Of a stretch of DNA of 64,000 nt, positions 11,601-22,505 are shown piece by piece. The first letter of the stretch is position 1. Every line of letters begins with the position of its first letter. The translations under genes and the position numbers were made by a program. The notes beneath the pieces are model-generated. The model saw only the letters and a list, made by a program, of their open reading frames with translations, was not told the origin of the DNA and made no database searches. Origin of the DNA: Cyanophora paradoxa (taxonomy: Eukaryota; Glaucocystophyceae; Cyanophorales; Cyanophoraceae); the NCBI GenBank assembly GCA_004431415.1, contig QPMI01000645.1, forward strand, positions 1-64,000, read 5' to 3'.

Positions 11601-11967
11601 CCTCGATCCAGATCTCCGCCCCTTCCTAAGCGGGGGCAGGCGCGGTCGACGGAGGCGCCGCGGACGCGGACGCCCTTCCGCGACGCGGTGGTCTTCGTCG
11701 TGGGCGGCGGCAACTACGTCGAGTACCAGAACATCGTCGACTACTGCAAGGCGAGCCCGCACGCGACCGGCCCCCCTCGAGCTCCCTTCCTCTTCTCCTC
11801 CTCTTGGCTGACGGGCGGTGCAGAAGCAGGCGGCGGCGCAGGCGCCGAAGCGGGTGGTCTACGGCTCGACGGAGCTCGTGACGGCGGAGCAGTTCCTCGC
11901 GCAGCTGGGGCAGCTCCACAGGGGCCCCGCCGCCTCCTCCCCCGCCGCCGCCGCCGCCCTCCGATAG
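8635..11967 (+). CDS. SLY1: SLY1-type Sec1/Munc18 protein
   Basis: SM protein that binds syntaxin-5-class SNAREs and promotes ER-Golgi membrane fusion. Twenty exons sum to exactly 672 codons (671 residues plus stop), the usual length for the family. Diagnostic segments: [115 protein letters not shown] and, near the end, [20 protein letters not shown]. The 19 introns are mostly 44-90 nt. Twelve begin with GC (mostly GCCCGCCC or GCGCGCCC) and seven with GT; all end in AG. GC introns follow exons ending AAG or CAG. It starts 58 bp from TBP on the other strand. Its last exons are copied as a broken fragment at 15956-16300. Confidence 0.93.
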
Positions 11968-12263
11968 CCTCGCCCCGCCCCGCCCCGCCCCGCCCCCGCG
12001 CGTTCGTATTCGAATTCACGGCCCGGCCTGCACGGCCGAGGCCTGAGGATGGCCTCGAGGCTGGAGCGGCTCGGTAGGGGGAACACCACTTGCGAATAGG
12101 AACACCAGCTAGCGCTGCGCATGCAGAGCCCACGTGCACAATGCAATGGTGCCCAGGGTGCCCTTCAAATGGAGCTCTTCCAATCCCGAACGGTCCTCTT
12201 CACTTCGTGCGCGCGCGCGGTGCGCATGCGCGCCACCCAGCAACGATATTTGGCAATTGAGCG

Positions 12264-15200
12264 ATGGCCCGCCGCCATAGAACGCCAATTTCTATCGTCC
12301 TATGTCTTCTGTTCATCGCAGCAGCTGCACAGACTGCAACCTGTCAGGCAGTCACGATAAACCCGCCGCCCGCTCCGTGGCTGCGTCCCTGGAGGCTCTC
12401 TCTCACGCCCACGAGCTTCAGCATTCGTTACGGCTCCCCAGCCGGCTTTCAGGGCGGCGCTGCTGATGTTCCGCGGACGGACACCAACACGCTCCTGCTC
12501 TTCCCTTCGCGGTCCGGCGCGCTGGCGAACGAGACCGTAGGCCGCTTCGGCAACACGGGAAACTACCACTCAGCCAGCGGCCTGCAGCCCGGGACGCAGT
12601 ACACGATCCACGTCGTGTTCACGAACGCGGGCGGCGCCTCCGCCGCCTCCCTGCAGTTCACCACCCCCCTCACCCTCGGTGCGCGGCGCTCGAGCGTGCA
12701 GATCGCTCGGGCTCGGGCTCGCAGCTGATCATGAGAGCCCCCGCGCGGCCGGCACGGAGTACTAGTCTTCGCGCTCTTTCAACTTCAGCTCTAGATCTAG
12801 ATCTTCAAGGCTTGTCACTGACGCCGGGGACGGGGCGGCAGATCCTCCGCCGTTTACGACGCTGGGCTGCTTCAACACGACCCCCGCCTATGACGACCTG
12901 AGGGTATCTGTTTCTCCGTCCACCTGCACCACGCCAGAGCTAGCGGAGCTGCAGGCGAAAGGGTGCGCTTAGGGCGTCGCCCGCTCGCTTAGCTATAGGG
13001 CGCAGCCCGCTTAGGGGCGCCTGCTGCGTGCTGTTGCAGGTATCGGTACTTCGGGGATGGCAGGACGGCCGCCGGTTCGCCCGTGTGCCTGGCGAGCAAC
13101 GCGCTCGACGCCCTCACCGCCAGCGGGCCCCTCGGTCCCGCCGCCGTTAACTGCTCTTCACTCGGCCTTCCCCCGTGCGACCCCGCCCCCACTTCCCCCG
13201 CCCCTATACAACCCCCCCCCCCCCCCCCCGGCCAACATCCCCCCCCCTTCCTCCAACCCAACATCTGGACTGCCCGCCCCCCCCCCCTGCCATCCTCCCC
13301 GCCCTTCGAATTCTCCCCCCCCCTCCCAGCCTTCGCTGTAACTCACTCCCTCCACCGCCCTCGCGCAACCATACTCCCGCGCCTCTAACTTTCAGTCGCT
13401 GAGAATTTCTTCTACACGAGTGTGCTTTCTGCAAAGTGACGTTTCTCTGTGCCGTTCCCTCGCGCAGGAACGGCCTCGTGACCGTGAATGATTTTGGGCT
13501 GCCAGCGCTGCCCATGAGCGCTCCTCTCCCCCCGAGGCTCAGCTCCTGGCAACTGAGCGCCTCTCCAACGGGCTTCAAGTTGATCTTTGGTTCAGTAGGC
13601 GGCTTTCAGGATGAGGCTGCAGATGTGCCGCCGACGGACACAACCACCCTCCTGCTCTTCCCGTCTCGGTCAGGCGCGCTGGTGAATGAGACCGTGGAAC
13701 GCTACGGGGCCAAGAAGACCCGCCACGACGTAGGCGGCCTGCAGCCCGGGACGCAGTACACGCTCCACGTCGTGTTCACGAACGCTGGCGGCGCCTCCGC
13801 CGCCTCCCTCCAGTTCACCACCCCCCTCACCCTCGGTGCGCGGCGCTCGAGCGTGCAGATCGCTCGGGCTCGGGCTCGCAGCTGAGAGCCCCCGCGCGGC
13901 CGGCACGGAGTACTAGTCTTCGCGCTCTTTCAAATTCAGCTCTAGATCTAGATCTTCAAGGCTTGTAACTGACGCCGGGGGCGGGGCGGCAGATCCCCCG
14001 CCGCATACGACGCTGGGCTGCTTCAGCACGACCCCCGCCTACGACGACGTCAGGGTGGCCGTATTAGACTTTGGACCCCTTTCTTGTGGAGCTGTCGCTC
14101 AGACGCGGGGGTACGGCTAAGCCTTCCCCCGCCCCCGACCCAGCCCGCTTCCCGCTTAGGGGCGCCAACTACGTGCTGTTGCAGGTATCGGTACTTCGGG
14201 GATGGCAGGACGGCCGCCGGTTCGCCTGTGTGCCTGGCGAGCAACGCGCTCGACGCCCTCACCGCCAGCGGGCCCCTCGGCCCCGCCGCCGCCAACTGCT
14301 CTTCACTCGGCCTTGCCCTGTGCGACCCCGCCCCCACTTCCGCCGCCCCTATACGCGCCGCCTCCACCCGCCCCTCCCCCCCCCCCCCCCCCCTTCCTCC
14401 AACCCAACATCTGGACCGCCCGCCCCGCCCCCCCCCCCCCCCCCCCCCCCCTCCACTCCACTTTTGCGCCGTTCCCCGCAACCGCCTCCGACCCTCTACT
14501 TCCTTGAGCTACCACCCCCCGCATCGCATAGCATACCAGTCTCTCCTAACCAAAAAGACGTGCACACCTTACAAAGCGTTCTCAAATTAGAGAGAGCGAC
14601 TGCACGCTGACGTTTCCGTCACGCAGAAACGACCTCACGACCGTGAATGATCTCGGGCCGCCCGCGCTGCCCATGAGCGCCCCTCTTCCCCCTTGGCTTC
14701 GCCCCTGGCACATAGACCTCTCCCCAACGAGCTTTTTTATCCGCTACGCCTCTGCCGGCGGTTTCCAGGACGAGTCACTAGGCGGGGAGGTCCCGTCGAC
14801 GGACACAGCCAGACACCTGCTCTTCCCTTCGCGGTCTGGAGTGCCGGCGAACGATACGTTGGGACTTTATCAGGGCACTCTCGCGGGCAACCGCTTTTCG
14901 TACAGCGGCCTGCAGCCCGGGACGCGGTACACGCTCCACGTCGTGTTCACGAACGCTGGCGGCGCCTCCGCCGCCTCCCTCCAGTTCACCACCCCCCTCA
15001 CCCTCGGTGCGCGGCGCTCGAGCGTGCAGATCGCTCGGGCTCGGGCTCGCGCTCGCAGCTCTGAAAGCCCGCGTCCTGCCACGATCAGCTCTAGATATTA
15101 TAACTGACGCGAGGCCGCGGGGCGGCAGATCCCCCGCCGTTCACGACGCTGGGCTGCTTCAACACGACCCCCGCCTACGACGACGTCAGGGCGGCCGTTC

Positions 15201-15670
15201 TGGATTTCGATTCGGCCCCCTGCGGCACCTCAGCCCGCGCGCGAGGGTACGGCTCTCTCTCTCCCGCCCCCAAGCATCCCCCGTTAACCTGCTGACGCGC
15301 CTGCTGACGGGCGCCTTCCGCGCGCTGTGCACGTGGCAGGTATCGGTACTTCGGGGATGGCAGGAAGGCTGGCGGTTCGCCCGTGTGCCTGGCGAGCAAC
15401 GCGCTCGACGCCCTCACCGCCAGCGGGCCCCTCGGCCCCGCCGCCGCCAACTGCACCTCTCAGTAAGCCATTCGCGCATTTTGCTGAGCATCGAATGCAG
15501 TTTATGAACATAAGTTCCCCTCGCGCAGAAGCACGCTCGATAGTGTCGTCTCCGTGTCTGATCTGGGTGCGGTCGACCGTGTCCCTCCGGCAGTGCCCGC
15601 AGGCTACCGTGCGGCCGCGAGCCTCTGCGTACACCACCCCACCATTCTTGATGCGTGCTCTAGCTCTTAA
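12264..15670 (+). CDS. Secreted protein with three FN3-like plus WSC-like units
   Basis: Ten exons sum to exactly 685 codons (684 residues). The N-terminus is a signal peptide: basic MARRHR, hydrophobic ISIVLCLLFIAAAA, then a likely cleavage after AQT. Three units of about 190 residues follow. Each has a beta-rich FN3-like part (SGLQPGTQYTIHVVFTNAGG, AASLQFTTPLT), then a cysteine-bearing part (TTLGCFNTTPAYDD, YRYFGDG, PVCLASNALD) that resembles a WSC carbohydrate-binding domain but lacks some of its cysteines. Unit boundaries coincide with introns in the same phase, so the gene grew by exon-set duplication. All nine introns have GT donors (GTGCGCGG, GTGCGACC, GTACGGCT, GTAAGCC). No transmembrane segment is seen at the C-terminus. 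A cell-surface or wall role is inference. Introns after 13174 and 14319 contain long C tracts. Confidence 0.75.
13204..13325. repeat. Poly-C low-complexity tract inside an intron
   Basis: C-runs up to about 19 bases lie inside the intron spanning 13175-13467 of the secreted-protein gene. A related tract lies in the homologous intron of the next unit (about 14373-14452), so the tract was copied with the unit and then expanded. Confidence 0.8.
14373..14452. repeat. Poly-C tract in the paralogous intron
   Basis: Counterpart of the tract at 13204-13325, in intron 14320-14626. It includes C-runs of about 20 bases that are likely length-unstable. Confidence 0.8.
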
Positions 15671-15955
15671 GATCCCACCATCGAAACTTCAAGTTGGAGT
15701 TTTAGTATCAAGTCATGATCAAATATCGATGTGAGAGCTCAAGTTTGGATTTTCAGCTGTGAAGTAAGACAGATTGCGCACCATGTAGCCTTTCGCAGTG
15801 TATTTTATATTACATTTCACATGTACAGTGAATTATATTGTTTCGTTCGCGCCGAAAGCACACGCATTCCGAAGTTCCCGTCGCGTGCACTGCAAGTTCG
15901 AAGCCGGGGTTGCGTCTGCTACTAGCCTAGTGGTACTGATCATGAGGCCTCCGAT

Positions 15956-16300
15956 GTAGTCGTCGACTACGTATACTGCAAGGCCTGCCCGCCCGCGCCC
16001 CGACCGGCCCCCTCGAGCTCCCTTCAAGGCTTCGAATTCTTCTCCTCCTCTTGGCTGACGGGCGCCGCAGAAGCAGGCGGCGGCGCAGGCGCCGAAGCGG
16101 GTGGTCTACGGCTCGACGGAGCTCGTGACGGCGAGCAGCTCCTCGCGCAGCTGGGGCAGCTCCACAGGGGCCCCGCCGCCGCCTCCCCCGCCGCCGCCGC
16201 CGCCCTCCGATAGCCCGGGGCTCGCCCCGCCCCGCGCGTTCGGATTCAAATGCACGGTTGAGCCTGCACGGCCGAAGCCCGAGGATAGTGCGCATGCCGC
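15956..16300 (+). pseudogene. Broken copy of the SLY1 3' end
   Basis: It matches the end of SLY1 exon 19, intron 19, exon 20 and the first 3' untranslated bases (parent about 11725-12055). A one-base deletion (GACGGCGAGCAG against the parent GACGGCGGAGCAG) shifts the frame in the last exon. There is no upstream SLY1 sequence. The fragment is a direct repeat of the tail, separated from the parent by the whole secreted-protein gene. Confidence 0.85.
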
Positions 16301-17670
16301 GCTGGCCTGATCATGAAGCGGGGGGGGGAGGGGAGGGGGGGGGGATCTGAAGAAGAAAAGGAGAAGAAAGAAGCTTCAGCGACCGAAGGCCTAGGCCTAG
16401 GCCTTCGGGGCCAGCCTCTCGGCGACCGCCAAGGATGCCAGACTCTGAGAACATGTATATGTAAAAGCTTGCAATTGCAATTGTATACGTACATGTGGAA
16501 GTGCGCATGCGCATGCATGGGCGGGTGGGGGAAGGGGGCCGCGGGGTTACTCGAGCTCGGTAATACTCGGGGCCGGGGTTTACCCTTACTCGGCCCGGGA
16601 CCGCGGGTATTACCGGAGTAAGCCCAAGCTGCCCAGCCCTCGGGGGAGTAGATGGATTAAATTACTATTAATAGCTCGCGCCGCGCCGCGAGTCGCGCGG
16701 GCCGGCCGGAGTCAAATGCAAGGCGAGAAAAAGAACACCAGTCTGTCCGACTCTGTACATGTCGCCGGAGAAAAATTGTTTTTTTTATAAAAACATAATC
16801 GCTTGCGCCATAAGCATATGATCCTTCGTGTGCAAATTCAGTCCCTAGTCAATGAGCGTGTTGAAAGGGTTAAAAAAGCTACGCCTGCACATGATGTCTC
16901 TTGTTCAAACTTTGGTATACGTAAGGGCCGTAAGGCCGTCCGACGCCGGACCGACGCCGGTCCGACGGTCACGAATCCGAATTCCGGATGATCCGGTCCC
17001 GGATCCCGTCGACCGTCGACGTCGACGGACCGTACCGCCCGGCGGCCGGCGCGCCCGCCGCGAGCCGCGCGGCCGGGCGCTCATCCATAATCCATTATAT
17101 TTGCTTCTAAGCTGCAGACTGCAGTGCCAGTGTGCAGGCTGAGCCTAGGCCTGCAGGCTGCAGCTGATCATGATGGCCATGGCCATGGATATGGATATGC
17201 ATAGGTTGAATTGCGATCTCCGAATTTCGTGGCTCACGGTGGCTCCGAGGGCCGAGGCTCCGAGGCTCAGCGGCTCATCCAGGTCTTTCAGATCTAGAGT
17301 CCGGCCGCTAAGCATCCAGGGATTCCAGGCTCGTCCAGCGCTAGCTATAGCTGGCCGGAGCGCTTCGAATTCCCCCGACCTCCGGATCCCCTATATTATG
17401 CTTGCCGCAGGCCCGCAGCCCGCGAGGCCCCGCCGCGCGGCCCTCTACGGCCCAAGCGCTAGCATAAACCTCAGGGCCTTGCAATTGCGATTACAGTAGC
17501 ATCCGCAGCTGTAGCTGGCCCGGCGCGCTCAGATCCAGCTGCCGCACTGCGGCAGTACTAGTGTAGGTAGCCTCGCGCGGCCCGGCGCGGGCGCGCGGCA
17601 GGCTGCCGGCAGCCGCGCCGCTGCGCCTCTTCGGAGGCGCCTTCACAGGCTCCGCCGGCGCGGCGTGATC
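16301..17670. other. Intergenic region, palindrome-rich, no gene found
   Basis: It holds a purine tract (about 16318-16375), a perfect 26-bp palindrome, AT-richer patches around 16655-16920 and a GC-rich stretch rich in GTCGAC and CCGACGCCGG words near 16940-17050. TGATCATGA occurs at about 16309, 17164 and 17667. No open frame here looks like protein. Confidence 0.5.
16383..16408. repeat. Perfect 26-bp palindrome
   Basis: The sequence reads the same on both strands. The arms begin CCGAAGGCCTAGG and meet with no spacer. It could form a cruciform or bind a dimeric protein; nothing nearby says which. Confidence 0.85.
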
Positions 17671-18626
17671 ATGAATTCGAAGAGGGGCCTCCAGGCCCTC
17701 CTCGACGCGGCCGACCGCGACTGCGACTGCGGCGCCATTCGCGAGCTCGAGGCCTCCGGAGCCGCCAGCGCGAGCCTCGACGCGCAGCACGTGCACCCGC
17801 CCGCACACGGGCACATGCCCGCCCGAGCTCCCGCCGCGGGCGGCGCCGGCGCCGGCGCTGCAGGTGCTGCTGGAGATCTCCTCGGCCGAGGCCACGGACG
17901 CACGCGCCCGTCGGCGTCGGAGGCGCGAGCTCCCGGAGGCCTAGCTATAGCTTCGTCGTGGTCGTGGCCAGCCGGAGCCGCCGGCGCCCCTCCGCCAGCT
18001 TCGAATCCGGCGCGGCAGCGGTGGCCGCCGCCGCAGCGGCCGGCGTCGGCGTCGCTGCTCCGCGTCTCGGACGCCGCGGCGTACCTGGACCTGGTCCGCG
18101 AGGAGGCCCCCGAGGCCTACGAGCCCTTCCTCGCCCTCATGCGCGACTTCCGCGCCGGCCGGTGCGCCCGCGCGCCCTCGAAAATCGGTGGCAGAGTCTG
18201 GGGATATTTTCGCAGGCATATTATATATGCGCAAAATCGCTTTATATTTATTAATTGATGATCGCGGGCCGGGGCAGGCTGGGGACGGAGGAGGTGGTGG
18301 TGGGGGCGGTGCGGCTCTTCGCGGGGCGGGGCGAGCTCATCGACGGCCTGGGGTACTTCCTGCCCCCCAACTTCGACCTCCGCGTCGACCCGGTCCGCGC
18401 CCGCCGCAGCCGCCCGGCCCAGCTAGGCCCCTAGTCTCGCCTTCGTTCCTCTCGTATACGTACACGTATGCGTCGTCTAACTATCTTCGAATTCTTACTT
18501 CAGGAGGGGCGGATCACGGCGCTCGGGCCGGAGGGGCCGCTGGCGGGCATGGAAGAGGTCTGTCTCCTCCACGCGCGGGCCCTCCGCGCCAGGGCCCCCG
18601 CCCCGCCGCAGGAGCCGCCCCCGTAG
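17671..18626 (+). CDS. PAH-domain protein (SIN3-like)
   Basis: Three exons (17671-18161, 18278-18392, 18504-18626) total exactly 243 codons (242 residues). The N-terminal half is Ala/Gly/Pro-rich and unordered-looking. The second half is one paired amphipathic helix domain: SDAAAYLDLVREEAPEAYEP, FLALMRDFRAGR, then across the intron EEVVVGAVRLFAGRGELIDG and LGYFLPPNFDLRV. This matches the SIN3 PAH pattern (DALxYL...FLxIMKDF...V..LF.GH.DLI.GFN.FLP). A short tail (GMEEVCLLHARALRARAP) ends the protein. SIN3 normally has three or four PAH domains plus an HDAC-interaction region; here only one is present, so this is a single-PAH protein or the remnant of a larger gene. The ATG overlaps a TGATCATGA motif. 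Confidence 0.75.
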
Positions 18627-19898
18627 CACCATTCTCGAGCTCCGATTTGAGGATCCGTTCTCTGCTATCTTCTCTTTTCCTTCTTGAGATGCCCCCCGGG
18701 CCCCCCTCCTCCCTCTCCTTCCCCGGCTCCCGGCCCTCCCGCTGGCCGTGCACGTGGCTCCCCCGGCCGGGGACTGTCACGTTAACGTTAACGCCTCTTC
18801 ATCCTCCCCGAGTCCTTCCATTTCTCTCTTGCTAATTAGACGTCGGCCTACTTGCTACGCTCTTGATTAAACTCGTCTCATCTCCAGCTCTCGGCGTGTG
18901 CTCAAGCTCCGAGGCTCCCTCCTGGCTTGCAGACTGCCCTCTCCGCTTGTCACCCTCGGGGCCTATGTATCTTTTGTGTACTCTATGCTAGCCTCCACTG
19001 TCGGAATAGGAATTTTGCTGATGCGCATGATGTAGGGTTAACAGATTGCATTTTCCTGAATTCTTGCTGCGAATCTGACTCCGAAAAATCTGCTGTTGAA
19101 TGGGCAGCTGCAACTCCGAGGCTCTATTTATCTATATATACTACCGTAGTAGTAGTACACGTACTATGATATAGGCTAGGCTCTGTTGAGGCTCCAGCGG
19201 CCGGGCATGGCAGCATCTTCATTCGCCGAGTCAGTTTCGCGAAACCCGAAAGGCCGAAGGTGGGGGCGGTCCTGTGCGTTCCCATAAGAACACGCGCATA
19301 GGGAGAAGGCTGTGCGAGGAAGGGTAATTGCCCCAGTACGGCCCGGCCCGAGAGCCCCTAAGGGGAGCAAAAAAATTTTTTTTGAGTCAGTTTCGCGAAA
19401 CTGGTTTTGCATGCTCGCAAAAAAAAGTGGTCCGGCTTTCAAAGCTTTTCCGGCTTTTTTCGCAAGCTTTGAAAACCGGACCACTTTTATATTGCGCCTC
19501 TCCGAGTCTGGCCAGTCCGAGTCTGGCCACTTTCGCGGCAGTCGGACTCGGTAACTGGGGCTGCGGCAATTTGACCCGAGTCGAGCGGTGCACGCGTGCA
19601 GGCGACGCTGCGACAGTCGGACTCAACTTGGCAAGTTAGACCCCTGAGCTCGAGCGCCGATAGATCTTGCCAGTAGGTGCGGGCGGCCCAGCGCTAGGCG
19701 CCGCCAGCAGCGGTGGCGGTCGAAGGGTTCACTAAAGATTCGCGCTAGCCTAGTAGCAGCGGTGGCGGTGGCGGAACTTCGGAATCCAAGCTATAAGTTG
19801 AGCTTCACAATATTCAGGTATTTGCGAGCCCGTGCGCGCGCGCATGCGCATCTCATCGTGCTAGCGCTAGCGCTGACGTCGACGACCCCGCGCTAGCG
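18627..19898. other. Intergenic region with foldback and CGCGAAA palindromes
   Basis: No gene found. It contains two copies of GAGTCAGTTTCGCGAAAC (19228-19245 and 19384-19401), a near-perfect foldback at 19423-19488, and repeated TCCGAGTCTGGCCA words near 19500. The mix looks like the remains of a small foldback element or a regulatory region for the RGG gene. Confidence 0.45.
19423..19488. repeat. Foldback inverted repeat, 25-bp arms
   Basis: The left arm, 19423-19447, begins AAAAGTGGTCCGG. The right arm, 19464-19488, is its reverse complement with one mismatch. The spacer is 16 bases. An oligo-A run precedes it. It could be a transcription terminator hairpin or a MITE-like foldback. Confidence 0.85.
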
Positions 19899-21605
19899 AT
19901 GTCCTTCGTGGGTCGCGCGGACCTTCAATCCGACGCAGATGTGCTGCGCGCGGACATGATACGCGCCGCGGATCGCATGCGGGACCGGGGGCTTGACCGC
20001 GAGGCGGCCACGGTCGCTGTCACGCTCGATTTCCCGTCCGCAGGTCCGCCCGCGTCCGCGCTTCTCGGAAGCTCGTCTGCGCCCGCCCGCGCCGCGGCCG
20101 CGGCACTCCTCGTATACGTATAAACTATAGTCTTTCCCTGGCTGAGCGGATTCCGTGGCTGAGCGGATTCATTCCCGAAATTAAATGTCTTCACCCGCAA
20201 TACTATTTATAATGCTGATATCGCACTTGTTCTTAGATGGAGAAGATGTCGCGCACGTCGTCGGTCTTGTCTTCGACAGGAACTCGCGCGGTCAGAGTGA
20301 TCGCGCATTCCAGGGGCGCCCTCAGCCTCGTCCAGGGCCGGTGCGCTTCCGGCCCGGGTCCGGATCCGGACCCCGTCCCTCCTGGGCCCGATCCCGGATC
20401 CTGAGAGTATCTCGGCCCCGGATCCAACTTCTAACGCAGCAGCGACAGGCGCCGTTCGGGCCGAGGGGAACTGGAGGCGATCGATACCGAGAGACAGCCC
20501 TCGGGTACGACTACGAAGGACAGAACCGCCCTCATCCTCCTGGCCATGGGCCGTCGCACGGAGCCAGGTCCAGGGGCCCCCCGCCTCAGGTAATTCATCA
20601 TTACAACTAACACATGCACACGATTTAATTATGAACTTTAAGATGTAAAATGGCCGACATGCTTACATCTGCTCCGCGGCTGCAGGGGCCCCGCGGCCGC
20701 CCCGGTCGCCCTCGGGCCTACGACGATTCCGCCGTCGACTACGCCCGCGGCCGCCCTGGAATGAGCTCCCCCCGCGAGTTTCGCGATCGGGGCCGCGGCG
20801 GAGGCGGACATCCCTCCGGATCCTGGGGCCAGCACCAAGAAGGCTTCGGCCGCGGCGGCCCGCGGGGCTTCCCGGCGAACGGCATTAGCCCCCGGCCTCC
20901 TGGAGGGGCGGCAGGCGATCTTCGCACTCGGCTGCTGGATGCGCGCGTCCAGTCGGAGGGAGAGGCGCGTCTGAGGAGGCAGCCGAGGCCCAGCGACCTT
21001 GACTTCGGTGCCCGAATAAACAAATTTGATTTCCTATTACAGTCTGATGCGGTGCCCACATTCTAATTTTCCACGCGCAGTGTTGGATCTGAATCTCGAT
21101 CAGGAGGAGCTTCGGAGGGCGAAGCAAATCGTCTCCAGCGACCAGTTCGAGTTTCTGTTCTGCATGCGCCTGGTCATGAGCCCTGCAGAAATTGTGGTGC
21201 GCCGGCGCCGGCGCCGCTAGCGCAGCAAATTCGTCTGCTTACGTACGATTCTATCTGCGTATTTATTTTATTTACGTGTTTCCTTCAGCGTCACGTGCTC
21301 CAGCGCCACAGCAGCACCAGCGGCGAGAGCGTGCGCGCCGCTTTCCAAGAGCTTCTGAATTCGCAGTTGCCAGAAGTGCGTCTTTGTGTGAATTTTGAAT
21401 ATTTCGCTTGGTATGGAAGCGGCCGCGGGCTGAAATAATCCAGGTGGTCGAGTACCGGCGGCGGTTCGCTATCCGCAAGCACATGCTGGAGAGCGAGGCC
21501 CAGGCTGCAGGCCGCGAGGGCGGCATGTATTGCAGTGAGCATATACTGCCATTATTCCAAGTCCCTGTAGACCTGTACCCCCAGTCTGTACTTGTACCCC
21601 AATGA
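19899..21605 (+). CDS. RGG-rich protein, unidentified
   Basis: Seven exons (19899-20043, 20237-20340, 20440-20589, 20686-21007, 21081-21196, 21304-21375, 21444-21605) sum to exactly 357 codons (356 residues). Every junction is GT-AG with phases that agree. The N-terminus is helical (ADVLRADMIRAADRMRDRGL). The centre is rich in Arg-Gly (GPRGRPGRPRAYDD, RDRGRGGGG), typical of RNA-binding low-complexity tails. The C-terminal third is helical and conserved-looking (LDLNLDQEELRRAKQIVSSD, QFEFLFCMRLVMSPAEIV, VRAAFQELLNSQLPE, VEYRRRFAIRKHMLESEAQA). I do not recognise the family; an mRNA-associated role is inference. The last exon runs to the border of the retroelement, so the natural 3' end could have been lost and the final 30 or so residues may be read-through of intron. 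Confidence 0.65.
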
Positions 21606-21965
21606 TACCAGTCCCCAGCTAAACTATGCTGGCAACATCCCTCGCCGGACGCCACGCGCACTCCGTGCCGGACAGCTAGCCTAGCTGCTCTGGCCGGGTC
21701 GGTGGTAGCCGTGTGGTCTACGTGGAGATCGCAGCGCAACGGGCAACTCGCCCATCCTGCCGGCTAGTGACTACGAGGGGGATTGGATCGTCAGCTTGCA
21801 ACTCAACGGCAGCTCCGGAGCTGGCCGATTCGCTCGCGCGGTCGGTCCGGCGGACAAGGAGCAGCATCGGCCCGGACGTCGCGCTCGCGCAACCGTCCCG
21901 TCGACGCAGCTGCTGGCAAGCACACCGGACACCGTTCGCACACGGTGGGAGCCCGCGCTTCGCGC

Positions 21966-22107
21966 CGCTTAGGGTTCGCCCCGAAGCGACCGCGGTTCCG
22001 CAAGCTCCAGGCCTAGCGATCAACTGGCTCGCTGCGAGGGTTCGTCCCGAAGCAGTCGCCGGATAGCGCAACGAGAAGCCGCGTGCTCGGGCTCGCCCAA
22101 AGCACGC
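21966..22107 (+). other. Three leader hairpins of the GGGC-TC-GCCC type
   Basis: The third (22081-22107) has outer stem GCGTGCT / AGCACGC around the core CGGGCTCGCCCAA, the same core found 10 times in the downstream ORF. The first (CGCTT ... GGG TTCG CCC ... AAGCG) and second (CTGC ... GGG TTCGT CCC ... GCAG) are looser relatives. A short frame through the third also reads LGLAQS, so coding cannot be wholly excluded there. Confidence 0.65.
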
Positions 22108-22296
22108 CAGCATCTCGGGCCTGCCGACCATCGCCAAGAGCCAAGGTTGAATCTCGCCGCGGCAAGTGCCTAGCGCACACCGGGAGCTTACCGGACACGC
22201 TTTTACATACAGTATACGGACACCGGCGGCGCGTGCGTCATCACGGACAAGAACGGAGTAACGGTCGATAACGGCAACATCGACCACACCCCGCCA

Positions 22297-22505
22297 CGAC
22301 GCCCGCCTCAGCGCCGCGCACGTCTCGACCCCTCGAAGGGGGAGACTCTGTCAAAATTTTCGGCACAGACACTCTGGCGACTCCAGTCAACGGCCGACCG
22401 TCGCGACTCCTCGGAGGAACCGACCTCGACCACGACCGCCACGACGCCCGCTTCAGCGCCGCGCATACCACGGGCGCTTGAAGGGGGAGACTCTGCCGAA
22501 ATTTA
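22297..22505 (+). repeat. Imperfect direct repeat with a polypurine run
   Basis: Two copies (about 22297-22361 and 22434-22505) share CCACGACGCCCGC, TCAGCGCCGCGCA and GAAGGGGGAGACTCTG. The purine run followed by TG resembles a polypurine tract next to an LTR start, but it lies at the wrong end of the element for its usual job unless it is inside an LTR. Confidence 0.6.

Noticed and set aside
21700-21720. TGGTAGCCGTG as a tRNA primer-binding site
   Set aside because: Matches an initiator-tRNA-type primer site for only about 6-7 bases and no LTR end with CA lies immediately before it.
22081-22271. Small ATG-initiated-looking frame reading LGLAQS in the leader as a real gene
   Set aside because: Short, no homology, and the LGLAQS match is explained by the shared hairpin core; kept only as a caveat to the hairpin finding.
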